NCBI GenBank assembly: GCA_030435675.1
Contig: JAUCMV010000035.1
Location: 1-28,000, forward strand
Reading direction: 5' to 3'
DNA: 28,000 bases
DNA from: Steinernema hermaphroditum
Taxonomy: Eukaryota; Nematoda; Chromadorea; Rhabditida; Steinernematidae
Part shown: one piece after another, positions 10,578 to 20,808 of the stretch
Layout: each line of letters opens with the position of its first letter
Position numbering within the stretch: the first letter of the stretch is position 1
Program-made: the position numbers and the translations under genes
The notes under the pieces: model-generated
What the model was told of the DNA's origin: nothing
Databases searched by the model: none
The model's input: the letters and a program-made list of their open reading frames with translations, nothing else

Positions 10578-13397
10578 GCGCCAATTGCAGGTGTTAGCCC
10601 TGAGCACCGTAGGAGAGCGCTTGAGTGGACCTAATACCTAATTGACTTATCATCGCTGACTCTTAACTTTCCCACTAATGGATCTTCATCCATCATCGCA
10701 CGTGTCACGCACTTCATGCTCGTTCTGACTGCTGCTGCTGATGGCCGGGGAGATGTTGCTGTTCTCCGTGCGTTCGGCACGGATTATCGCAACTCGACGG
10801 TGCCACGCGAGGTCGCAAATGTTTTTTGGCGAACAGTGGAACAAGTGAAATGACAGATGAGTAGTATGCGGTTGGTAGATATATTACACAAAATTACACT
10901 CTACTGGATAGCTTTCTACGCCATTAACATATACAGAGATCATTACTCATTTTTCTTGGAGTCATGGTATAAAAAGCGATAGTATGATCAAAGAATTCAT
11001 CGGAAAAGTCACTAATCATGCTTAAAGTATTTTCACTTTATTACATATGGCTAAATGGCTGTGGCTTATGCGGACAGATGTAGAATACATGTGCGTATAG
11101 ATTAAAAATGGGAAATTTATTTCCTTAGAACTTTTAGATCAGCGGATTGAACTTACACATTTATATCCTCTATAAGAATGTGTTTGAACGCTACACTTCG
11201 CTGACTAGTGTCTGTGTGTACCACTCGGACCGTTGATCACCTGAAGCTAAAATGAAAATTTGTGTTATGAAACGAGCAGACGATAAATTTGGATACCAAA
11301 AAACACACATTATGATGCGCTCACATCCATTAGTGCCGCTTCTGAAGACGAACAATATTTATCGAAAACATTCACTATGTGCAAATTGCATATCCAACGC
11401 CGAGATGCGAAATGAATTTTCTCAAAACGGAAATGTTTGTGACTTTGCCAACAGCGATCTTTCACCTGGCCTCCAAAGAACGATCGACTGACGGTTAGCC
11501 CTCAAAAAACGCAGAGAAATGTCATTTTACGGGGGACATGCATAGAACTTGTTGATGACAAACTACGAGACTTATTCGAGATACCATAGATGATGAGCTG
11601 TTTGGGTGTAAGTTGACGACTGGTTGCGTAACGGAATGAGTGCACACGGGACAGAGCACTAATTACGAGCTTAGCGCGTCCCAAGTCGACCTCGTTTTCT
11701 GGTGTAAGTTGAGACGACCAGAAAACTTTTCGATGAGAGCGCAGCTGATGGGATAAAGGTCAACATACGGATTTGAGTAATTTGAAGTGTAAATACTCGT
11801 AATTTTGGTCAAGCTATTGGATTTCCGGGTTTATGTGAGTCATGCGATAGGGTGCTTAATGACTGTACATACATAGTGTACAGCACCAACGTTTGTAAGA
11901 TATACTACGGTAGCTGTCAAATACGGTCACCCACATACAGAACTCTTTGTTTTCTCTAATTTTTATTATAAATAAATTGTGCGTAATTTCACTTCCCGCC
12001 AATCTTCTTAAGTGGAAAAAAGGATGTGATCTGGACCGTCGCCTTTCTGCCAAACTCAACTACATTTGCTCATAGAAAAACTGTCGCTCATTATTTGTTA
12101 TCCTAATCCAGTAAAATCCAAATCTCTAACCAGTTCATGTAATACCTCTCTCCCTCGTGCACACAGAAGCAGACAATGCGCAGATGGGCTCTCTCAAAGC
12201 ACTTAACTCTGTTGTCCTAATCAGGAGATAATACCGTATTCCTACTCCCGCGCGCCGCGCCTTGTTTGCTCAGCTCGAGGACAGGACACGCTGTTGCATA
12301 AGCAGGAGACTCCAAATCGCACCCTTGTTGCGCACTCCTTCCTTCCTTCCGAATCCGAATCCGCGTAATCATGGGTTTACCTCCCTCCGAGATTCCATTT
12401 TAGCACATCCGAACTGTGGCCTCTCTTTTTGCACTTCATCCTTGTTGTCACAGAATGTCAGCGGTGACCTGTCCTCACCTGGGCCCGCCCCCGCGGTGGC
12501 GAGTAAGGCAAGGCTTGAAGTCACCATGACCAATGTTTGGATTCGGTAGCCGCGTAATCCAATTAAAACTTGCCTCTCCTATTCCAAAGCTACTGCAGAG
12601 TGAATGTCGAGCGCATCTCTTCTGTTAGTCGTCGTTCGAGTTCTTTTGATCTTTAAGGGTTGGTTAGCTACCACGAAGGATTTGGTATGTAAGGTATTTA
12701 CTGTTAAGGAACGCGTAAACAAACGGTACATATCTTCATTTAAAAGCTTACAAAACTAGCTTGAAGGGTTAGGCTACACTTTCGGACAACTGCATTATTT
12801 ATTTTGGTCTCATATTTGATATGATTCTTTGCTGGAGCACACTTTGTGATGTCCCAAAAGATTCGAAAGGTGTTGGTTGTCCTTTCCAACTGATCAACTG
12901 ATTCATTCTCTTAAAATTTAAACTCTTAAAAAAATTCTCCGCATTCTCTTAAAATCCGGCAAAGCAAAGGCGTGAAACGACTCGGTTCTTACAAAGTGGT
13001 TTCTTCGTCACTTTGTCACTTACCTATTGTCTTCCGTTTTGCACATTTTCGAAAGATTAGCGGGAAGCGTTTGTCTAACGTCCGCCGTCTTTGATGTTGC
13101 AACGACTTTGCCGCGCGCGATGTTTTTTGACAGAATCGCGTCGTGTTAATCCGGTGGTGTCGTACATTTTGACGCCCCCAATTGGAACAGTTCCGACTTA
13201 GTGCCGGCCCCGGCGTGGGTTCTGATTCCGTTCGAACTGCCTTATTTGGATTCCCACTGCTCTCTATCTGATCGTTCCTCTTTTGTTTGCTTATGTTGAC
13301 AATGGGACAAACGGTCGAAAGTGCGAAAGTGAAAGCGCTCTGCCCAGCTATAATTAACACGTTAGGCGATCTAATCGAGTAAGCCATTTGTTCTTTC
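10578..13397. other. Long intergenic region, no gene
   Basis: I see no gene on either strand. 10690-10850 is briefly open on + but has no family signature or splice context. 10860-12110 is AT-rich. 12240-12560 is C-rich and includes a GGGCCCGCCCCCGC box at about 12480-12495. A GTAAACAAAC forkhead-type site lies at about 12715-12724. This may be upstream regulatory DNA for the RING gene; function is inferred only. Confidence 0.45.
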
Positions 13398-13408
13398 AGA
13401 TAGACGAC

Positions 13409-14707
13409 ATGCTTTCTGATTTGCCATCGCTTCCAACTGTCCACTCTGGACGATTCAGTTCGATGGAAGTGCTAAGTGATTACGGTACGATGTCCAATGG
13501 GTCTTGCGATGAGGATGGGAGTTCGCATTCGTCCGGAGACGAGATTGAGCTCAGCATTGGGATGTGTCCTAAGTGCCGGAATATGTTTGAATCTGTAAGT
13601 ATATGTGCACAGAGCTTTGTTGCTTAACTTTATCGAATTCACGGTTTCTGTCCATGCCATATTCTTCTTGTTTTAGCCCGTCAGTCTGCAGTGCGGCCAC
13701 TCCCTATGCCGAGAGTGTTCCCAGCAGGTTCTTGATAAAACGCTCAGCAGTGGACGAAGCTCTCGAAGCTCAAATCACAGACCCAGAGTCCGCATGGGCC
13801 TCAGCAGTTACAGTAGCCTCGACGTTCGAACATCGATTTCCGTCCGAAAAAATCAGCTGCCTTTCAAAAACGCCTCCTCTCCGACTTTTCTGAGTCCGGG
13901 TTGTCCCGTTTGCAACGAACCTCCTAAAACAGTAGGTGCCAAACTAATAAGATCACCATTCAACAATCCATTTAGGTACCACCAGTACCAAACTACGCCC
14001 TTCAGAAGATTCTTGAAGCGCTAAAGATGAGGTGCAACTACACTACTCAATTCAACGCCATGAAGCCCCTGCCCATGATTCCTCGCACTCCTAGCCATCC
14101 CAGTAGTATTAAAGAAGTAAACATCGGGATCATTGGAGGGTCGAAGACAGGAAAAACTCAGCTGAGACACTGTCAGCTTCTAAATGGAGTCTTCTTCCCA
14201 TCATACGATGGATCAAACATGCAGTATATGATCAATCTTGTCGAGGTTTGCAAAGCGATTGAGAACCCTCTTGATAATAGCTTTGCAGAATCCCGACCTG
14301 GAATCCGTCGATGGAATTGTAATCGTGTACTCAGTTACGAAAGAGAGCTCTTTAAACTACGCATCAAAGGCCCTTGTCAGTCATCAGTTAGCTAAAAAAG
14401 TGTGTCATTTTTCACTTTATAGTCGCTTTTCGCCCAGGCACCAATAAAGATAACTTCTGTAAACTTTACGAATTTAGATCCCCTGCATACTTGTCGGAAA
14501 CAAAACGGACAAAATCTATAGAAGACAAGTGGACGCAGTCGACGCTCAGTCCATAGCCCGTCAGCTTGGATGTCCTTTCCGTGAAGTGAGTGCGCGGTGC
14601 AACGACGGTGTCAGTGACGTGAGTTCTTATCTCTCTTCGCATCCTCTTATCACACCCATTTTCAGTGTTTCGTGGAACTCCTTCGCCTCATCGACGCGCG
14701 CGTGTGA
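13409..14707 (+). CDS. RING finger protein with C-terminal Ras-like domain lacking switch II
   Basis: Six exons join entirely in phase 0: 13409-13594, 13677-13931, 13976-14245, 14289-14399, 14478-14618, 14666-14707, giving 334 residues. An acidic Ser-rich N-terminus leads to a C3HC4-type RING: CPKC, then CGHSLCREC, a Ser/Arg-rich insert of about 55 residues, and CPVC. The linker has VPNYALQKILEAL, a common post-RING element. The C-terminal half is Ras-like: P-loop GGSKTGKT, strand DGIVIVYSV, guanine motif NKTD and SAR, ending in helix CFVELLRLIDARV. The DxxG switch II motif is absent: only 46 residues separate the P-loop Lys from VYSV, about 20 fewer than Ras. GTP hydrolysis is therefore doubtful. 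Inferred role: ubiquitin ligase with a nucleotide-binding or dead GTPase module. An acceptor (TTCTTTCAG) lies nine bases before ATG. I know no orthologue name. Confidence 0.8.
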
Positions 14708-14746
14708 TAATCACAGAATTTTATATCTTTATCATAGTCTCAATGA

Positions 14747-14752
14747 AATAAA
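14747..14752 (+). terminator. Poly(A) signal AATAAA of the RING-Ras gene
   Basis: AATAAA lies 40 bases after the TGA at 14705-14707. About 200 bases separate it from the splice acceptor before lin-54, within the spacing seen between nematode operon genes. Confidence 0.65.
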
Positions 14753-14941
14753 GTGACCTTTTTCATCCCCTTTCCTTTGTACAAACACCACCAGCGATCA
14801 TGGTCCCGCAACGCATTGCCTGATATCGTACCGTTTCAACTAGTTGCTCTCATGTTATGGCGGGATGATTATGAGTACATTTTTTTGCAAAGACGACTGG
14901 TTCCGCTCGTCGCTAAAGACGCTTCGACGGAGTGACCATTC

Positions 14942-14951
14942 CTCGTTTCAG
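14942..14951 (+). promoter_or_regulatory. Likely trans-splice acceptor for lin-54
   Basis: CTCGTTTCAG ends ten bases before the lin-54 ATG, and no in-frame upstream exon is evident. It matches the nematode 3' splice consensus, so a spliced leader is probably joined here. Confidence 0.5.
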
Positions 14952-14961
14952 TTCAAATGTG

Positions 14962-17431
14962 ATGGCGGAGCGAGGAGACGAACCTTCGGAGCAACAGATG
15001 CCTCGACAGCTCAATTTGATGCAGTACGTGGACGGTTCCGAGGAGGTCGTTCGATATTTGAATTTTCGAATGTTCTTTTGCAAGTTTCAGGGATTAGAAG
15101 GTACTGTCAGTGTTGATGCTGATGCCTTCTTCGAGAAAGGGGCCGACAGAGCCGGGCTCAATGGCCAGATCGCCGGAAAACGCGGCGCTCTCTTCCAGCT
15201 CCCTGTATATAGTTCGCAGCAGATCTATCAGGTGGGTGACGTGGTCAGTCGAAAAAACCGAAAATGTCACTTTGACAACAGGTTATTTATATCATGTACT
15301 CCTTCATTTTGCGTGTGCCGATCGTCTGTACCGTTTTATTCTTGCCTAGCTTCCAATTAATTTCCATCCGTGCCAGTTAAACCGCTCAAAAATATTTACT
15401 TTGTTAAAGTAGCGACTACTTCTATATGAGATGCAGCTCCCCAGCTAGCTTAAGAAGATAAGAGTCGTTTTGAACATCTCCTGAAAAAAGAAACTGTGGA
15501 TTCTAATTTTTATAATATGATATAAGAAGCTTATAGGATTTGGTCATTCATCTCGGAGATCCTACGATCTCTTGTAACTTGCATGTCCAATTCTACAAGT
15601 AGCCTTAGGTGTCTGTCATATTAAACGAAGATATGATCGACGAAAAGAGACAATCGTACATGTACGTTTTTGAAGCAACCCGGTCAAGGAACAGTATTGC
15701 GCCGAGTCGTCGTCCCAAAGCAATCTCAACCCCAACCTTCATCCTCATCCGCGGATACAGCCTACAACAAGCCAAAGCAGGTTGGTGCATCAAAATAAAC
15801 GCCGATTATTTAATTTGCTCTCTAGGTCTTTCGAATAAATAGAACGACAGGCGAAGCCGTCCCCATGCGCGGTCTTTCAGGAGTCATGAGAGCACCGGCT
15901 CGGGATACACGTCTTATGGAAACGGTCAGATTTGTTTATTCAACCGTCAACAAAGTTTATTTCAGCAAAACACGCTCTACCGTAACCAATCCACACCCTA
16001 TAGTCCTTACGCCCAGTCAACATCGTCCTCGACGTATTCAGGCGATGAATTCCCCAACGACATGATGGAGCTGGTCCCCTCAAGATCGTTCACGCCGTCG
16101 TACATCCCCCCACCAAAACCCCAGCCAAAGTAGATCTATTTAAATGTTTGCATAAAATAACGAGATCTTCTTCAGGAAAAAGCTCCCCGCTGGTGCTAAA
16201 AAACCATGCAATTGCAACAAATCCATGTGCTTGAAACTCTACTGCGACTGCTTCGCCAATGGCGAATTTTGTCGCGACTGCAACTGCAAAGACTGCCATA
16301 ATAACCTCGACCATGAAGCTGAAAGGAGCCGAGCGGTCAAAGCTTCTTTAGAGAGGAACCCCAATGCCTTCAAACCAAAGATAGGTATGTCCCGTCTGAT
16401 GCATCTCTGAATGATGATTCAAATCTTAAATTAGGTCTCTTAACAAAGGGAAAGAGTGATGTCGAACGTCTTCACCAGAAAGGCTGTCATTGTAAAAAAT
16501 CTAACTGTCTCAAAAACTACTGCGAATGCTTCGAGGTATAGAAGTTACAAAACGTTTATCATCATTACCTTCAACTGCTTCTAGGCCAAAGTTCCTTGCA
16601 CAGATCGATGTAAATGCACAAGCTGTCGAAACACCGAATCGGACAGAGCTTTGCGACAACAAGACCAGAAGCAAACGCTGCAGGCAACGGCAACTTCCAG
16701 TCAGGCGGCGCCGATGGTCAAAAGTCTTCTCAACGGATTTCACATCAGCGATGAAGAGATAGAGTCTAATCCTGACATGCCTGCGGATCCGAAGTCGTAA
16801 GTAGAGTTCGATTTCTTAATTAAGCCGATATTGATCAGCAATTTCCAAAAATTTAAAAGATTCTGATTCGCGTTTGTAAGACAGAGAAACGTCGGAAACA
16901 CCCAGTCGCAGTTGAGTTAACCGAAGTGACGAAGAGAACTACATAAATATATTACTATCTTTCACCCAAAAATGTGTTCGAACACCAATTACGATGACTA
17001 AGCAACTGTGTGACTATATTCTGATAGTGGAGAATATTGGGTACCATTCGTTAAGACCTGCGTTTATTAAAACCGCAAATTTTAGATTCCCTTGGTTCTA
17101 CCTGACTGATGAAGTAGTGGAGGCAACGGCCCTTTGCCTGATAGCTCGCCTCGAGGAAGCGGTTAGTAAATAAACAAGTTTGAATATGTGTGCTCATGAT
17201 TCGGTTCAGGAAGGAAAAACGGAAACAGCTGAGCTGGAACGGTTTGTTCTGAAGGAGTTCGCCCGCTGCCTCGAGCAAATCATCGAAAACGCTGCAGCAC
17301 ACGGCAGAGGAGGTGGAGGTGAGGGCTTAAGACTGCCTCAAATCGGGTCTATCACGCCGGCAATGCCGATGATCACCATAAAGCAAGAGGAAGAAGACGA
17401 CGAAGATATCAAAATAGAGGTCGAGCAATGA
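14962..17431 (+). CDS. lin-54: LIN-54, tesmin/CXC DNA-binding subunit of DREAM/MuvB
   Basis: Nine exons give 485 residues: 14962-15231, 15676-15780, 15826-15924, 15966-16129, 16176-16384, 16435-16535, 16585-16796, 17086-17161, 17210-17431. All joins are in phase. LIN-54 anchors the DREAM/MuvB complex to CHR promoter elements, repressing cell-cycle and germline genes. The first CXC domain starts [19 protein letters not shown] and the second [18 protein letters not shown]. Each carries the Tyr (LYC, NYC) known to enter the minor groove. The linker [11 protein letters not shown] is typical. The C-terminus has [12 protein letters not shown] and the helix [15 protein letters not shown] that binds other MuvB subunits, then an acidic tail with [17 protein letters not shown]. 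The N-terminal exon (14962-15231) is less certain. The first intron (444 bases) is far longer than the others and may hide an exon. It probably lies downstream of the RING-Ras gene in an operon. Confidence 0.93.
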
Positions 17432-20385
17432 AGGGTATTTATGTCATAAATGGTACGAACGCAAATGTTTGCCACTGACATCTATTGAATTAAAAGTGTC
17501 ATTCTTCTGTATGCCTTCGTACGTCATTCCTGGTATCTCGGTATAAAAGAGTAACTCTAGTGGCAGATAAGTTCATGCGTCTACTGTGATTTCACGGAGA
17601 AAAAAATGAGAAAAGCTCCTGCTGGTTAGATCATGTATAGAATACCACTCACAAGAGAGACCCACAACAGTCACACAATGGACTCGAGACGATTAAAGGA
17701 CTTCAGGCGATATTGTCCGCATAGATATTGAAGAACTTCCACTATTGTGGCGCAAACAAACAAACCGCAAACTTTCCTTCCTTCCGAGTACAGTAGTTTT
17801 TGAATAATTCGATTGCATTCAAATCATGTCAATATTTGCCGCGATAATGAAGAGCTGCAAAACAAACGGGAACTTGACGGTGTTGTTTTTCTATTTTACG
17901 ACATGTACCTTTTATAAATAAAGGGTCTCCTTTGCAGGCATATATTCGTTTTCTGGTGAACCATTTTCCTCTTTCTCTTTGATCATAAAAACTTGCACCT
18001 CTGAATTTTCTTTCAATTCCACTTCAGTTGGGTCTCTTCCAGTTCAACTTCATTTTCGAAAAAAGATCAACCAGATGCAAAGTGCAGAAAGTTCACTCTG
18101 TACCGTAAATTACGCGGACAGACTACTGTTGGGACTTGTCAGTTCGCAACGGACGTCCAAAAGTAACCGTTTCCATCTTTAGACGTTGTCACTCATGTGG
18201 TTATCGTTCATCTTCACGGAGAACGAGTCATAATGCATCATCGGTTAGATCTGAACAGGAAGCTGCGTGCAAACTTGTCACAAGGACTTTGGAGTCTTTG
18301 GTAGTATAGAGTCCTTGGATTGTTGCGTACGACGTGCCACAAAAAAGGTATGTAGATAAAAGTCTAGAAAACAAACCAAAATTCAAAGCGCTCATTCTGT
18401 CAACATTACTTCGAGGTTCCGCCGACTGAACTCACGTTGTGAAGGTCTGGAAAATGACTTTCTATGCTTCTAAATGGCCCTTCTCTAAATGGCCCCTTTT
18501 TGGGGCCTGTAAACGAGAATCATATTCGTCAAAGCGCATTCCTTGCACATTACTGAACACCTTTAGAATAGCAATTGATTTTATTTTTGAACGGGATACA
18601 CAAACAAAAGTTAATCGTTTTTATAATAAAAATAGTTTATGGATTTCAACCTTACTGTAACTGTAACATTGTGTGATGTGATCGAAACATCGAAGCACTT
18701 TCCCTGCACTACAGGGAACTTATCCATCCATTATCTCTGGCCTCCCTATCGCCACTTTATGTCTGGAGTGCACACTAGTACGCTCCCGTTCGGTATTGTC
18801 GTCACCACGTTAAGGAACGAAGGAAGTACAGTTTTTCTTAATTTTTTTAACTCCTAAATCTCCCCCGCCGTTTATTCCGTGTTTCCTTATCGAAGCGTGC
18901 CGGGCTTCCGGCATCGCCTCAACCTTTGGTTTCCCTTTCATGCATCCTCTTCCGTGTGCTTCCTTGTCAGCTGGCGACCGAGCGAGCAGGGAACGACCCT
19001 TCGCCCCAGTGGTCAGCGACACTCCGACCGGGCCATATCGGCTGCAGGGAAAACGCAACAATTTGTTGACTTATACAAACAAACGAGCGGCGCCTCAAAG
19101 CGAAGTTAACGGTTCCGTCGCACCTTGAAGCCCCTACACACGCCCACTGGCGACGGAAGAGTGAGAACGGGTCGTTTCGTATGGTGATGTGCCATTTGGT
19201 CGGGTATTCTTATCAGCGCTTTTCTATCAACAACCCCGGGGAGGCGCCAGCGCGAGGATCACGGAGCGCGACAAATAACCTTGCTAACCTTGCCAGCCGA
19301 CAACTGCTAGATCGTCCACGGCGATATCTGCTGCGCAAAAAATCCCATCCTTCAAGAGTGGTAAGGTCAGATTATGAGTGACAGCTTGAAGAAGTTATCA
19401 AGGAGGTGTGGCGAGATTCCGAGCCTATCTCTTCCATTTATCGCTTCGCCGGTGAGGGGAGTGTTTGAGTGTCGTCTGTTTTTGGACTTCCACCCGCGCA
19501 GCGGTTTGTTTGCTTACGGGTCAGAGGCGATTCTTTGACGCCCTTTCGGCGAGACGGTCTGTGGAAGCTCGTAACCCTCCGCTTCGTGCCACCATGTGTT
19601 GTGGGAGAGTTTCGGACGCCGCCACCGGCGAAAGGCAATCATTTCCGACAGTTGTCGCAACTGCGCCATTCCATACTCTTCTTCTTTCCGGGCAAAGACG
19701 CGCATTTCCCTTCGCTGCCCGGCCATTCCGCCGAATAGTCCTGCATTGTGCACACTCAGATTGGATGACATCGGAGTGACGGGTGACTGTTTTTATGCAA
19801 ATTGATCCATATCCGTTTCATATCCCGTTGTTCAGCTGGGCATTGTGCCTCATTTAGGGAATGTGATCGGGTGCCCTTGCCCGCACGTGTCTAGTCTTGT
19901 CCACGCGTGCACGCGCTTTTTCATCTGCTGTCGGCGGACGGGCGGGCACATGAGTACGTACCATATCCATTGACCGGTGAGAGTACCAGATGTCCGACGA
20001 AATTAATTACTCGTTTTATGTCTAATGTGCGCGATATCTGCCAAAGATGCGATTCGCTGACCGCCTGAGTCCCTCAGAACTGACTACCGTATCGATCGCG
20101 ATCCTTTCTTGTTCGCGCTGCCATCACCCACTCACTTCGGTGCTCACGTCCACCTCAAAGAGGAGGTAACCAACTGTCCCATGCCTCTAACGACCGACCG
20201 CGAAGATGTCAATTACTGCCGGTCACCTCCAAACCAACAATAGCGCTTGCCGCCGGTATAACGGTACTCTCCGCGAGCTCCTCGACCGGCTATTGTTGTG
20301 AGATTGACGCGAGCGACAATGATGGGCTTGAGGGGCGCCCTTCGGCAGTGAGTAGATGGCGTTCTTTTCTTCTTCCTCTTTTTCG
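17432..20385. other. Long intergenic region, no supported gene
   Basis: 17432-18860 is AT-rich with no convincing gene; an AATAAA near 17918 is too far from lin-54 to be its likely signal. From 18860 the composition turns GC-richer, with many overlapping open frames on both strands that look like composition effects. The best is a minus-strand frame from ATG at 19771, beginning MSSNLSVHNAGLFGGMAGQ, with an AAAACAG sequence 16 bases upstream. It lacks a recognisable family or further exons. The GC-rich part may be regulatory DNA for the gene at 20.8 kb. Confidence 0.4.
18469..18507. repeat. 12-base direct repeat followed by a small hairpin
   Basis: TCTAAATGGCCC occurs at 18469-18480 and again at 18484-18495. 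The second copy overlaps a perfect 6-base stem (GGCCCC/GGGGCC) with a five-T loop at 18491-18507. No gene context makes its role clear. Confidence 0.6.
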
Positions 20386-20387
20386 TC

Positions 20388-20399
20388 TTTTTTCGCGCG
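20388..20399 (+). promoter_or_regulatory. E2F-type site upstream of a Ser/Thr-Pro protein gene
   Basis: TTTTTTCGCGCG matches the E2F consensus core (TTTSSCGC family) and lies about 410 bases before the start at 20809. That gene encodes a likely CDK substrate, so cell-cycle control would make sense. The site sits in a pyrimidine-rich tract ending in CCTAG, so it could instead be the end of an intron. Confidence 0.3.
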
Positions 20400-20808
20400 A
20401 TTCCTAGTTCTTGCGCGATGCCCACCAACAGCGCGCGAGTTGCACGCGCCCGACAGCCGTGCTGAGCTCAGCGCCCCTTCGGCTGTTTCCTCGACTACGA
20501 CTGCTACCAAGGCACCCAGTTTAGTTCAGATGACGTTTCCCTTCCAACTGCCGAACCGATGGTTAGGCCACACCGAGATAGTGCCCCCATGCGCGCGCAA
20601 CAGCCGGTAGAAAAAGGGGCAAGAGGTCGTGGTCGGGTAGATGAAAAGGCCCTCAACCACCGTGCCCTCCCAACGGTGCGCGTAACCGCGGGAACTCATC
20701 GATCGCTGTGTCCTCCGCTCCCGATGACGCATGGACAGACGATCGACTGTCCAGCCCAGACGCGAACCCCCAGCACTCGTGCAGCGTCTGATCTGATCTT
20801 CTTTTCAG

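Noticed and set aside
13016..13444. 142-codon minus-strand frame overlapping the start of the RING gene
   Set aside because: Basic, low-complexity text with no splice context, antisense to a well-supported exon.
19438..20510. Several open frames on both strands
   Set aside because: They overlap each other in a GC-rich area and lack splice joins or recognisable domains. The minus frame at 19514-19771 is the best but still unsupported.
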